From assembly GCF_003480315.1 (NCBI RefSeq), contig NZ_QUIV01000011.1:1-64000 (forward strand): a stretch of DNA of 64,000 nt, written 5' to 3'. The DNA comes from Clostridium sp. AM33-3 (lineage in GTDB: Bacteria; Bacillota; Clostridia; Lachnospirales; Lachnospiraceae). Each line of letters opens with the position of its first letter. Positions within the stretch are counted from its first letter, which is position 1. The notes below the pieces were generated by a model that had not been told where the DNA came from, searched no databases, and saw only the letters and a list, made by a program, of their open reading frames with translations. Positions 24,216 to 33,094 of the stretch are shown here, piece after piece. A program made the translations under genes and the position numbers.

Positions 24216-26466
24216 AGAACAGGTTATCCGGACCACCGGACGCAATAACTGCGGCGGACGCTGTGTGATCTGCGTACACATGAAAGCTGGAAAAATCGAT
24301 CATCTGAGTACGGAGCACCCATGCGATGCACCTGAGGAAGAGATTCCGCTCACAGCCTGCGTGCGCGGTCTGAATTACCATAAGACCTTTCTGGGCGAGG
24401 ACCGGCTGCGTTATCCTATGAAGCGGGTGGGGAAGCGCGGTGAAGGCAGATTTGAGCGTATCAGCTGGGAAGAAGCGGTAGATATCATTGCCTCCGAGTG
24501 GATCCGTATTCGCGATACTTACGGACCGGGAGCACGCTATGTTAATTATGCAACGGGCATCAGTGCCTTGAATCGCGGCAATAGCCTGGCGAAGCGCCTT
24601 CTGAATCTGGACGGAGGATTTCTTGATTATTACAATTCCTACAGCTCAGCCTGTATTCGGCAGGCAACCCCTCTCATGTATGGCACCAACGAGACGGGGC
24701 AGAACCCGGAGGACTGGCTGAATGCGAATTTCATTATCCTCTGGGGCCATAATCCGGAAGAAACAAAGTTTGACAGCGTTACCATGAACGTACTTCTGCG
24801 CGCAAAGAAGAAGGGCATTCCCATTGTCGTTGTTGATCCGAGAAAGAATGACACGGTGGTACGCCTGGAGGCAGAGTGGATTCCTGTGCGCCCTGCCACC
24901 GACAGTGCCATGATGGATGCCATGGCATGGGTCATTGTGGAAGAAAACCTGCAGGATCAGGAATTTCTGAACCGCTGCTGTATTGGCTTTGATAAGGAGC
25001 ATATGCCGGATGGAGTGGACCCGTCAGAGTGTTATCTCTCTTATCTGTACGGTGAAAAGGACGGCGTGGAGAAAACGCCGGAATGGGCAGAAACGATCAC
25101 CGGAGTACCGGCAGACACCATCCGAAGTCTGGCAAGGCGTTATGCCCTGGCAAAGCCGGCTGCCCTCATTCAGGGATACGGACCGCAGCGCAATGCTAAT
25201 GGAGAACAGAGCACCCGGGGCGGCATTCTGCTTGCCTGTATGACCGGAAATGTGGGAATTTCCGGCGGCTGGGCCAGCGGAACCGCAGACTGGATGGAAC
25301 ATAAAAAACCATCCTGGCCGAAGCAGGTGAATCATTACAACCGTCAGATCCCGGTTTACCTCTGGACCGAGGCCGTGCTGCATGGCCATACCATGAACCA
25401 GCAAGATGGGGTACAGTGGATTGACGGACCGGAAGAACCGGTTACGCTGGAAAGTGATATCAAGATGATCCTCAATCTGGCGGGCAACACACTCATCAAC
25501 CAGCATGGAGATATCAACCGTACGGCAGAGATCCTGCGGGATGAAAGCAAATGTGAGTTCATTGTAGTCAGTGATCTGTTTATGACGGCCAGCGCGAAAT
25601 ATGCCGATATCCTGCTTCCGGGAATTTCCATGTTTGAATGCGAAAACATTACCATGCCCTGGAAATATGGCAATTTCCTTGGCTTCAACAATAAGGTGAT
25701 CGAGCCTTTGTATGAGGGAAGATTTGAGTATGACTGGCTCGCTGAGGTTGCGGATCGCCTTGGGTTAAAAGAACAGTTTACCTGCGGCCGTACCTCGTCA
25801 GAGTGGCTGGAATATTTATATGAAGAATTGAGAAAAACAGAAACAGAACTGCCGGATTATGAAGCCTTTAAAAAGCAGGCGCTGTTCCGCTATCAGAAGC
25901 AGCCGGTCCAGCCTGCTTTTGCAGAAGAACGCCGTGATCCGCAAGCACATCCGTTTCCGACAAAGAGTGGAAAAATAGAGATTTTCTCTGAGAAAGTATA
26001 CAGGACAGAATTTAAAGAATTTGTGCCGGCCATCCCACGGTATGTGCCGCCGGTAGAGGGACCGCGGGATCCTCTGACAGAGAAATATCCGCTGCAGCTG
26101 ACCGGCTGGCATACAAAACGGCGCTGCCACAGCATCCATGACAACAACCAGGCCATGCATAAGATCGATCCTCAGATGTTGTGGATGAATCCGGTCGATG
26201 CCGCAGCCCGGAACCTGCAGGACGGAGACCTGGCAGAGGTGTTCAATGACCGCGGCCGGATCCGCATGCCGGTGCGCGTCACCGACCGGATCATGCCGGG
26301 GGTGACCGCCATCTCCCAGGGCGCCTGGTACCGGCCGGACGAAAACGGAACCGACACAGCCGGTTCCATCAACGTGCTGACATCCCTGCACCCGACCCCT
26401 TACGCCCGGGGCAACGGGCAGCATACGAACCTTGTGGAGGTGACCCGGGAAGAATCCAGAAAATAA
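24160..26466 (+). CDS. Molybdopterin-dependent oxidoreductase (DMSO reductase family), cytoplasmic
   Basis: 768 residues. An N-terminal Fe4S4-type cysteine set (NCGGRCVIC, then TACVRG about 28 residues later) precedes the molybdopterin domains (RISWEEAVDIIASEW, YYNSYSSACIRQATPLMYG, WGHNPEETKFDS, VVVDPRKNDT) and the C-terminal dinucleotide-binding domain (YPLQLTGWHTKRRCHSIHDNN). There is no twin-arginine signal, no iron-sulfur electron-transfer subunit and no membrane anchor nearby, so it looks like a cytoplasmic single-subunit enzyme. Start uncertain (24160 or 24175), inside the GGDEF gene. Acceptor and substrate unknown. Confidence 0.88.
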   Translation: MKKENMTGDAISGEASICKEQVIRTTGRNNCGGRCVICVHMKAGKIDHLSTEHPCDAPEEEIPLTACVRGLNYHKTFLGEDRLRYPMKRVGKRGEGRFERISWEEAVDIIASEWIRIRDTYGPGARYVNYATGISALNRGNSLAKRLLNLDGGFLDYYNSYSSACIRQATPLMYGTNETGQNPEDWLNANFIILWGHNPEETKFDSVTMNVLLRAKKKGIPIVVVDPRKNDTVVRLEAEWIPVRPATDSAMMDAMAWVIVEENLQDQEFLNRCCIGFDKEHMPDGVDPSECYLSYLYGEKDGVEKTPEWAETITGVPADTIRSLARRYALAKPAALIQGYGPQRNANGEQSTRGGILLACMTGNVGISGGWASGTADWMEHKKPSWPKQVNHYNRQIPVYLWTEAVLHGHTMNQQDGVQWIDGPEEPVTLESDIKMILNLAGNTLINQHGDINRTAEILRDESKCEFIVVSDLFMTASAKYADILLPGISMFECENITMPWKYGNFLGFNNKVIEPLYEGRFEYDWLAEVADRLGLKEQFTCGRTSSEWLEYLYEELRKTETELPDYEAFKKQALFRYQKQPVQPAFAEERRDPQAHPFPTKSGKIEIFSEKVYRTEFKEFVPAIPRYVPPVEGPRDPLTEKYPLQLTGWHTKRRCHSIHDNNQAMHKIDPQMLWMNPVDAAARNLQDGDLAEVFNDRGRIRMPVRVTDRIMPGVTAISQGAWYRPDENGTDTAGSINVLTSLHPTPYARGNGQHTNLVEVTREESRK

Positions 26467-26467
26467 A

Positions 26468-26524
26468 ATAGATTTCAAAACAAGAGGCTGACGCCAAGCG
26501 CCAGCCTCTTGTTTTGAAATCTAT
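26468..26524. terminator. 57-bp near-perfect palindrome, bidirectional terminator
   Basis: A 23-bp perfect inverted repeat runs from ATAGATTTCAAAA... to its complement ending at 26524. It extends through an A-C mismatch into CGC/GCG with a 3-nt apex. It lies exactly between two convergent genes and has T-rich flanks in both directions. Confidence 0.88.
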
Positions 26525-26532
26525 GGAGTATA

Positions 26533-27876
26533 TTAAATGGCATAGAGGTCTTTGCTATGGTCCTCGCCGTAGATGCCCCATTTCTCAATGGCTACAGTCA
26601 GTTCCTTGCAGTCTTTTGCCTTTTCACGCAGTGGGATACCATTCATCACGGCATCGATGGCATTGCGGAATGCAATCGCACCGGCTCTCGGCCCCATCGG
26701 ATGAGCGTGGATACCTGCACCAACACCAAGGAGAACATCCGGACCGCAGTCATCAACGAACTTCGGAACCAGTCCCGGAACTACGCCGCCGCCCACGAAT
26801 GGAAGCATCGGCTTTAAATCATAGAATTTTGCCTTGGAAGCGTTGATGTTGGTGATGTAGTTATCAAAGGTATTATCAAATTTTCCGTACGGAGGCTGGG
26901 TCAGATAAATATCAGCACCGCTGAGACGGACAAGCTTGTTGACTACCTTGGAGCTTATGCCCTGGTACGGGGAACAAGTAAAGGCACCGTTGAAGCAGGA
27001 GTGAGCCAGAATCGGAACGGTGATCTCCGGATCCTCAGCCAGCATGCGGACTGCGCTGTAGCCAGTACCGTGAATGTCTACCATGATCAGGTTGCCACCG
27101 TTGTTGATGACGGTCATGGCATTCTCTTTCAGACGGCAGACTTCATCGGTGATGTTGCAGGCGTACATGGTATTCTCACCTTTAATGGCTTTCGCGCGCT
27201 CAACGGCATCCATGTTTCTCTTTACACGTTCAGCCAGGCTGTTAAATTTCCGGTTTCCGCCGATCAGCTCGTCATCCTTGATGATGTCAACACCACCGGC
27301 TGCAGCCTCAAAGAACAGCTTTTCGCCAACCTCTGGAGTATAACCGGTACAAGGCTTGATCATGTTGTTTAACAGTGGTCTGTCGTAAACATTTAAAATC
27401 TTGCGGATTCCATCGATACCGAATTTCGGTCCCTGGAATGCATCGGTGAATTTCTTCGGGAAGTCAATATCCAGCAGCTTCAGATACGGCATGGACATGA
27501 TATTGCCGCAGATAGAACCGATCAGCAGTGGGATATTGTTTTCAATATTATCAACCGGATAGCCGATGCGAATCACGTAAAAGCGAAGGCCGTCCGGAGC
27601 CACATCCAGATTTACATTAGTCTGATTTTCATAGTTCGGTACTTCATATACACCGATAATCTTGGATGCGTATTTCGCACGCATTTCATCCGTCTCAGCC
27701 GGTACATCCACCCAGGAACCGGTAGTCTGCTCAATACCGATACTGACAGCCTTTAAGATTGCGCCTTCTTCTTTTGCCGCACCAATCAGGTAGGTGGCTA
27801 CGCATAAGTCATTCAGGTCACATCCCTCATATAAAGGGTTCAGCAGGGTGTTGTAGAATCTGTTCTGTTTAATCAT
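26533..27876 (-). CDS. RuBisCO-like protein (form IV), probable acid-sugar-phosphate decarboxylase
   Basis: 447 residues with full RuBisCO large-subunit architecture. The catalytic-site equivalents K174 (MIKPCTG) and the carbamylated-type lysine K200 with its Asp/Glu partners (GGVDIIKDDE) are kept. RuBisCO's second KPK lysine is lost, and the HRAMH motif has become HSCFNG, so it cannot be an ordinary CO2-fixing enzyme. The C-terminal phosphate-site motif GAGIHAHPMGPRAGAIAFRNA is retained. RuBisCO-like proteins OiaC and OiaX are known to act on 3-oxo-isoapionate 4-phosphate. The same partner families (DUF1537 kinase, TPI-type and RpiB-type isomerases) sit next door, making a decarboxylase or related role likely. 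Start behind GGAGG. Confidence 0.9.
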   Translation of the reverse strand: MIKQNRFYNTLLNPLYEGCDLNDLCVATYLIGAAKEEGAILKAVSIGIEQTTGSWVDVPAETDEMRAKYASKIIGVYEVPNYENQTNVNLDVAPDGLRFYVIRIGYPVDNIENNIPLLIGSICGNIMSMPYLKLLDIDFPKKFTDAFQGPKFGIDGIRKILNVYDRPLLNNMIKPCTGYTPEVGEKLFFEAAAGGVDIIKDDELIGGNRKFNSLAERVKRNMDAVERAKAIKGENTMYACNITDEVCRLKENAMTVINNGGNLIMVDIHGTGYSAVRMLAEDPEITVPILAHSCFNGAFTCSPYQGISSKVVNKLVRLSGADIYLTQPPYGKFDNTFDNYITNINASKAKFYDLKPMLPFVGGGVVPGLVPKFVDDCGPDVLLGVGAGIHAHPMGPRAGAIAFRNAIDAVMNGIPLREKAKDCKELTVAIEKWGIYGEDHSKDLYAI

Positions 27877-28015
27877 AAGATACCTCCATGTGTGATATAT
27901 TTAATTTTTTGTGTTCCTGTTTTGTTTCTGTAGCTCCAATATACGGGGTATGAAAAATAATTACAACTCTGAAAATAATTTCATATTCGGCCTGTGAGAG
28001 GCGGGTACTGGAAAA

Positions 28016-28033
28016 AATTTCAATATTGAAATT
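28016..28033. promoter_or_regulatory. 18-bp palindrome in the RuBisCO-like/SorC control region
   Basis: Perfect palindrome AATTTCAATATTGAAATT, with an additional ATAATTTCA half-site about 45 bp to the left. Placed in the 277-bp divergent control region it is a good candidate operator for the SorC regulator. Confidence 0.6.
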
Positions 28034-28153
28034 ATTAACATATCTGATAACATGAAACTATGAGAAAATATACAACATGATGGGATGTTTTTCTGAAAGT
28101 AGAAAAATATAGATAAATTGTTATAGATATATCAGAAAAGGAGCACGGAAAGT

Positions 28154-29161
28154 ATGCATATTGACAAGTTTGACCAGTCTACGTTCCTGGTTTTGAAAGC
28201 GGCATACCTCTATTACATTTCAGAAAAACCGCAGAATCAGATTGCGGAAGAACTGGGAATCTCGATTACGACTGTATCGAGATTGCTCAAACGTGCCAAG
28301 GAAGAAAAAATTATCGAATTTGTAATTCGCGATCCTTTTGTGGAATGTATCGAGGTAGAGCGCCAGCTAAAAGAGCTTCTTGGGATTAAAGAAGTGATCA
28401 TTGCACCGGCTGTGAGTATGGAAGGCGTGGATCATCCGGAGGACCCGGAAAATGTGAAGAAACTGGTGGCTCTGGAAGCAGCGCGGTATTTGCAGAGGAT
28501 CATCAAAAAGGGTGACGTGATCGGATTTACCTGGGGCAGCACGATTTACCAGATGATCAATTACCTGAATCCGGCTCAGAAGGTAGAGGCAGATTTTGTC
28601 ACGCTGCATGGCAGCCTTGCGAGCAGTGTGGCAGAGTGGGATGTAAGAACCTTGGTAACCCGCTCAGCGAAGGCATTTTCCGGAAAGAAACATATTCTGC
28701 TTACCGATACTCTCATGAGTTCATCAAAAATTACAGGGCTATTGAAAAATGAAAAAAGCATTGCGCAGGTTTATTCCATGTTTGATCGGGTGAATATTGC
28801 TATTAATGGAATCGGAGCCTTCTATCCAGAAACAACAACGGTTTTAGCCCGGCCGGAATATCTGCCGCCAGAGGATTTGAAGGAGCTGCGCAAATGCGGA
28901 GTTGTGGGGGATGTTGTGGTGAGATTCTTAGACATCAATGGAAATGAATGTAATACAAGCTTAAAAGACCGGACAGTTTCCATTGAACTGGAGCAGTTTA
29001 AAAAGATTCCGAGAAAGATCACACTTGCTTCCGGAGTTGAGAAGGCCTATGCGATTATGGCGGCGGTGAAAGGAGGGCTGATAGATACGCTGATCATCGA
29101 TAGCAGGCTGGGAACAGAGCTGATTGATATCTGGAAAACGCATCAGGGTACTTCGGATTGA
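28154..29161 (+). CDS. SorC/DeoR-type sugar-binding transcriptional regulator
   Basis: 335 residues: an N-terminal helix-turn-helix (YYISEKPQNQIAEELGISITTVSRLLKRAKEEKIIEF) and the SorC-type effector domain related to sugar-phosphate isomerases (VIGFTWGSTIYQMINYL, HGSLASS, RCGVVGDVVVRFLDINGNE-like region, SGVEKAYAIMAAVKGGLIDTLIID). Such regulators sense phosphorylated sugars. It is divergent from the RuBisCO-like gene and 29 bp upstream of the rpiB-like gene, so it most likely controls the whole island. Start behind AAAAGGAGC. Confidence 0.92.
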   Translation: MHIDKFDQSTFLVLKAAYLYYISEKPQNQIAEELGISITTVSRLLKRAKEEKIIEFVIRDPFVECIEVERQLKELLGIKEVIIAPAVSMEGVDHPEDPENVKKLVALEAARYLQRIIKKGDVIGFTWGSTIYQMINYLNPAQKVEADFVTLHGSLASSVAEWDVRTLVTRSAKAFSGKKHILLTDTLMSSSKITGLLKNEKSIAQVYSMFDRVNIAINGIGAFYPETTTVLARPEYLPPEDLKELRKCGVVGDVVVRFLDINGNECNTSLKDRTVSIELEQFKKIPRKITLASGVEKAYAIMAAVKGGLIDTLIIDSRLGTELIDIWKTHQGTSD

Positions 29162-29190
29162 GAAGGTAAAGAACATAAGGAGGGGATAAC

Positions 29191-29631
29191 ATGAAAGTTG
29201 CAATTGGATGCGACCCAAACGCATCAGAACACAAGAAGGTATTAAAAAAGTTGGTAGAGGATCTGGGACATGAGTGCGTAGATTTTGGAAGTGAGGATCC
29301 GATCTATGCCAATACAGCCATTCGTCTGGCAGAGGCCGTGGCAGCGGGGGAATGTGACCGGGGAATCCTAATCTGCGGAACTGGAATCGGAGTCTGCATT
29401 GCAGCCAATAAGGTAAAAGGCGCTTATGCAGCGGAGGTGAATAATATTTACCAGGCAGAGCGGGCCCAACTCAGCAACTGTGCCAATATCATTACCATTG
29501 GTGCGCAGGTGACGGGAATTGAACTGGCGAAGTGCCTGGTACGGGAATACCTGAAGAATACCTTTGATCCGCAGTCCAGATCGAAAGTAAAAGTACAGCG
29601 GATCTATGATTATGAAACTCAAAAAGTGTGA
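29191..29631 (+). CDS. RpiB/LacAB family isomerase, possible D-erythrulose 4-phosphate isomerase
   Basis: 146 residues of the RpiB fold. N-terminal GCDPNASEHKKVLKKLVEDLGHE and catalytic Cys loop ILICGTGIGVCIAANKVKGAYAA are present. The RxHNDAN motif of ribose-5-phosphate isomerases, whose His helps open the sugar ring, reads QLSNCAN here, so the His is replaced by Ser. That suits an open-chain tetrulose phosphate, as in EryI/DerI enzymes. First gene of the presumed catabolic operon, start behind AAGGAGGGG. The substrate assignment is inferred; the family is certain. Confidence 0.88.
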   Translation: MKVAIGCDPNASEHKKVLKKLVEDLGHECVDFGSEDPIYANTAIRLAEAVAAGECDRGILICGTGIGVCIAANKVKGAYAAEVNNIYQAERAQLSNCANIITIGAQVTGIELAKCLVREYLKNTFDPQSRSKVKVQRIYDYETQKV

Positions 29632-29664
29632 CAGCAATATAACAAAGTAACAGAAGTTAGTAAA

Positions 29665-29700
29665 TATGAATAGTATGAAAATATTTTCAAACTATTCATA
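29665..29700. promoter_or_regulatory. 36-bp near-perfect palindrome between rpiB-like and permease genes
   Basis: TATGAATAGT (29665-29674) and ACTATTCATA (29691-29700) enclose TGAAAATATTTTCA; 34 of 36 positions are symmetric. A TATAAT lies at 29716-29721. It could be an operator, an RNA hairpin for transcript processing or a weak terminator; no T tract follows on the plus strand. Confidence 0.55.
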
Positions 29701-29882
29701 AAAAGAAGGACATTATATAATCTGACTATCAAATAATAAAATTTGGATAGTTGATTGGTGAAAATGACGATTAATCGTATTTTTGGCAGGAATGGCCATG
29801 AATGCCAGAATAAAAACATGCATGTATGAAAACCACAGGAAATCCAAATGGACGCATTGAACGGAAAGGAAGGTAATTGTTT

Positions 29883-30833
29883 ATGATTATGGATTTTATT
29901 AAAAAGGTTCCGGCAGGCATGATGGTTGTTCCGTTGATTCTTGGATGTCTGGTAAATACATTTTTCCCGTCTGCATTGCAGATCGGTGGTATTACAACGG
30001 CAACATTCTCCAGCGCGGGTGGTTCCTGCGCGTTAGGCATCCTGTTGTTCTGTATGGGAACAACACTGACCGTGAAAGATATGCCTGCAGTCGTAAAACG
30101 AGGCGGACTGCTTCTGGTATCCAAATTCGTGATTGGCGCAGCGCTTGGTATAGCAGTAGGAAAGATTTTTGGAAGCGCAGGTTTCCTTGGTATTTCCAGT
30201 ATGGCAATTATTTGTGCAGTAACCAACAGTAATGGTTCTGTTTACTATGCACTGATGGAACAGTACGGAGACGAAAAAGATTGTGCATGCATGCCGATTC
30301 TGGCTTTGAACGATGGTCCGTTCCTGACCCTGGTTGCCCTTGGCGCATCCGGTCTTGCGGATATTCCGTTCATGAGCCTGGTTGCAGCAGTTGTTCCAAT
30401 CTTTGCAGGTATGCTTCTTGGCAACATTGATCCGAAGGTAAAAGATTTCTTTGGACCAGTTGGCTCTGCAATCATTCCGTTTACCGGTTTCTCACTGGGT
30501 GCAGGCATCAACCTGGCTAACGTGGTAAAGGGAGGAGTTTCCGGTGTTGTACTTGGCCTGATCACTATCTTTATCGGCGGCGCATTTATCGTATGCTGTG
30601 ACAGATTTATCGGCAAGCGTCCTGGTTATGCAGGGTGGGCCGTAGCTACAACCGCAGGAAATGCAGTAGCAGTACCGGCAGCCATTGCCATCGCAGATCC
30701 GGCATGGGAAGCATTTGCATCTGTAGCAACTGTACAGGTGGCAGCATCTACTGTTTTAAGCGCACTGCTCGTACCGTTTATCACAACCTGGTGGGCAAAG
30801 AAGTTTGGCTGTCCGAAGTATCCAAAACAATAA
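29883..30833 (+). CDS. 2-keto-3-deoxygluconate permease family transporter (KdgT-like)
   Basis: 316-residue integral membrane protein with about ten hydrophobic helices. KKVPAGMMVVPLILGCLVNTFFP at the start, LLFCMGTTLTVKDMP and ICAVTNSNGSVYYALMEQYGD are the KdgT-family hallmarks. No KDG kinase or aldolase is nearby, and the neighbours are acid-sugar enzymes. I therefore infer that it imports the acid sugar processed here rather than KDG. Start at 29883 behind GGAAGG; an upstream TTG two codons earlier is less likely. Confidence 0.87.
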   Translation: MIMDFIKKVPAGMMVVPLILGCLVNTFFPSALQIGGITTATFSSAGGSCALGILLFCMGTTLTVKDMPAVVKRGGLLLVSKFVIGAALGIAVGKIFGSAGFLGISSMAIICAVTNSNGSVYYALMEQYGDEKDCACMPILALNDGPFLTLVALGASGLADIPFMSLVAAVVPIFAGMLLGNIDPKVKDFFGPVGSAIIPFTGFSLGAGINLANVVKGGVSGVVLGLITIFIGGAFIVCCDRFIGKRPGYAGWAVATTAGNAVAVPAAIAIADPAWEAFASVATVQVAASTVLSALLVPFITTWWAKKFGCPKYPKQ

Positions 30834-30858
30834 CCGGAAAGATAAAGAGGAATCTGTT

Positions 30859-32070
30859 ATGGGCAAATTACTGATGTTGGCAGATGATTTTACGGGTGCC
30901 GGAGATGCTGGTGTGCAGATGACCAAAAACGGAATTGAAGCACACATTATTTTTGATACGGACGAGATTGATCCGGAAAAGTCTTATGTGATCGATACGG
31001 AATCACGCAATATTCCGGCTGAGGAGGCTTACACGAAGGTAAAAAGCATTCTGCAGAGCATGAATCCGTATCCATACGAATATTACTACAAAAAGATTGA
31101 TTCCACGCTGCGAGGAAATCTGAAGGCTGAGATGACTGCAGCCAAGGAAGTACTGAAACCGGATCTTATTGTGTTTAATCCGGCTAATCCGGATTCCAAC
31201 CGGATGGTTGTGGATGGCACCCTGATGATGAACGGTGTGCGGATTACCGAAACAGAGATTATGAAGGATCCGCTGTGTCTGGTAACCGAGGATAATCTGG
31301 AAAAGCTCATGAAGAAGGAGATGGAAGAGCCGGTGGTGCACTTCTCCCTCAATGAAGTGAGAAATCAGACCATGGATGTGGGGCAGGCAAAGATTGTGAC
31401 CTTTGATGTCCTGGAGAATTCAGACCTGAATGTGGTAGTGGAATACATTTTAAGTCTGAAGAAAAAGGTTCTCTGGGTAGGCTCGGCTGGTATGGCCAAT
31501 GCGCTGGTAAAGACCATGCGTGTACAGTATCCGGTGCTCGCTTTGGTGGGAAGCATTAGTGAGACCTCCAGAATGCAGGTGCGGGTGGCGCAGGAAGCCG
31601 GAGCGAAGGTTGTGGAAATGAATATCGCGGAACTGCTTCGCGGCGGCGATATTCAGAAAGCAGCCAGGGAAGCCATTGAACTGCTTCACTATGGACAGGA
31701 TGTTGTTGTTGTGACGGCCAGGGAGCATGAGGACTATCTGGAAGCTGTTAAAGTCGGTAAAGAAAAGGGAATGAGCCGCACGGCAGTAGCCAAATACGCC
31801 CAGTCCCGGATTGGAGAGCTTTCTGCTCTGATACTGAAGGAAGCAAAGGTATGCGGATGCTTTCTGACCGGCGGTGATACCGCCATCAGCGTCAATAATT
31901 ATAATCACGCCCACGGCGCAAAACTGGTGGAGGAGGTTCTTCCAATTATTGCCCTGATTCAGCTGGACGGCGGTGATTATCCGGGACTTCCCTGTATTGT
32001 AAAGGGTGGCTCCATCGGAGACCGGGAAGCACTGGCAAAATCCATCGTGTATTTCAAAGAGCGGATGTAA
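30859..32070 (+). CDS. Four-carbon acid sugar kinase family protein (DUF1537)
   Basis: ATP-dependent acid-sugar kinase, 403 residues. The N-terminal sugar-binding domain has LADDFTGAGDAGVQMTKNG and KKIDSTLRGN. The C-terminal nucleotide-binding domain has GSISETSRMQ and LTGGDTAISV (about residue 340). Known members phosphorylate threonate, erythronate or 3-oxo-isoapionate (OiaK). Start at 30859, behind AAGAGG, where the family's usual N-terminus begins. It lies 25 bp after the permease and just before the PdxA-type dehydrogenase, a pair also found in D-threonate catabolism. Confidence 0.92.
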   Translation: MGKLLMLADDFTGAGDAGVQMTKNGIEAHIIFDTDEIDPEKSYVIDTESRNIPAEEAYTKVKSILQSMNPYPYEYYYKKIDSTLRGNLKAEMTAAKEVLKPDLIVFNPANPDSNRMVVDGTLMMNGVRITETEIMKDPLCLVTEDNLEKLMKKEMEEPVVHFSLNEVRNQTMDVGQAKIVTFDVLENSDLNVVVEYILSLKKKVLWVGSAGMANALVKTMRVQYPVLALVGSISETSRMQVRVAQEAGAKVVEMNIAELLRGGDIQKAAREAIELLHYGQDVVVVTAREHEDYLEAVKVGKEKGMSRTAVAKYAQSRIGELSALILKEAKVCGCFLTGGDTAISVNNYNHAHGAKLVEEVLPIIALIQLDGGDYPGLPCIVKGGSIGDREALAKSIVYFKERM

Positions 32071-32103
32071 AAATAAAGTTTGAGCGGAAGGGAAGGATTG
32101 TTC

Positions 32104-33078
32104 ATGAAAAGACTGGGAATCACCATGGGAGATCCGGCCGGAGTCGGACCGGAAATTATTATGAAAGCGCTGGGAGACGGCACAGAGTTTGGGGGAAAAT
32201 ACGTTGTGTACGGTGCTGTCGATATTCTGAAATTTTATAATGATCTGTTAAAGCTGGATTGTAAATTTAAGGAAATTCAGGCTCCGGAGGAGTACGAGGA
32301 CGGTGTGATCAATGTAATCGATCCGAATCATCTGACCATGGACCAGTATGAGATTGGCAAGCTTTCCGCTAAATGCGGAGATGCGGCATACCAGTACATC
32401 GCACATGCCATTGCAGATGCGAACGCAGGGAAAATTGATGCAGTGGTAACTGCACCGCTCAACAAAGAAGCCCTGCATATGGGCGGTCATAATTATGACG
32501 GTCATACTGAGATCTTTGCAACCCTGACAGGAACCAAAAAGTATGCTATGATGTTTTACGGACCGCTTAAGATCATGCATGTTTCGACCCATTGTTCTCT
32601 TCGTGAGGCTTGCAACCGGGCAACGAAGCAGCGTGTCCTGGATTGCATTGAGCTGATGGACAAGGCATTAAAGCAGACCGGAATGGAGAATCCGCTGATC
32701 GCGGTAGCCGGATTAAATCCGCATGCAGGAGAACACGGGCTGTTCGGCATGGAGGAGATTGAAGAGATCATTCCGGCCATTGAAGCGGCAAAGGAAGAGG
32801 GCATCAACGTTACCGGCCCGATTCCGCCGGATTCTGTGTTCAACAAGACATTAAATGGTATCTATGATGCAGCTATTGCCATGTATCATGATCAGGGACA
32901 TATCGCAGCGAAGCTGCAGCTCATGAGCGAGTGTGTAAACTGCACTATCGGACTTCCGATCATCCGTACTTCCGTTGATCACGGAACCGCGTTTGATATT
33001 GCCGGAAAAGGCATTGCCAGCGGAGATAACATGAAGCAGTCCATGCGTGTGGCAGAGGAATTTTTGAATAATAAGTAG
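32104..33078 (+). CDS. PdxA-family dehydrogenase (PdxA2-like), acid-sugar phosphate oxidation
   Basis: 324 residues; NAD- and metal-dependent dehydrogenase related to 4-hydroxythreonine-4-phosphate dehydrogenase. ITMGDPAGVGPEI opens the protein. The metal His residues lie in DGHTEIFA, VSTHCSLREA and AMYHDQGHIAAK. No other pyridoxal genes are present. With the DUF1537 kinase it matches the known kinase/PdxA2 pair that oxidises D-threonate 4-phosphate, so oxidation of a phosphorylated acid sugar is the likelier role than vitamin B6 synthesis. Start at 32104 behind GGAAGG. Confidence 0.92.
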   Translation: MKRLGITMGDPAGVGPEIIMKALGDGTEFGGKYVVYGAVDILKFYNDLLKLDCKFKEIQAPEEYEDGVINVIDPNHLTMDQYEIGKLSAKCGDAAYQYIAHAIADANAGKIDAVVTAPLNKEALHMGGHNYDGHTEIFATLTGTKKYAMMFYGPLKIMHVSTHCSLREACNRATKQRVLDCIELMDKALKQTGMENPLIAVAGLNPHAGEHGLFGMEEIEEIIPAIEAAKEEGINVTGPIPPDSVFNKTLNGIYDAAIAMYHDQGHIAAKLQLMSECVNCTIGLPIIRTSVDHGTAFDIAGKGIASGDNMKQSMRVAEEFLNNK

Positions 33079-33094
33079 TAAGGTGGAGAATAAC

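Noticed and set aside
26533..27876. True CO2-fixing RuBisCO
   Set aside because: Second KPK lysine and the HRAMH histidine/arginine positions are replaced, and there is no phosphoribulokinase.
29883..30833. KDG (pectin breakdown) pathway from the KdgT-like permease
   Set aside because: No KDG kinase, KDPG aldolase or uronate isomerase genes in the window.
32104..33078. Vitamin B6 synthesis gene pdxA
   Set aside because: No other pyridoxal genes nearby; pairing with a DUF1537 kinase points to acid-sugar phosphate oxidation.
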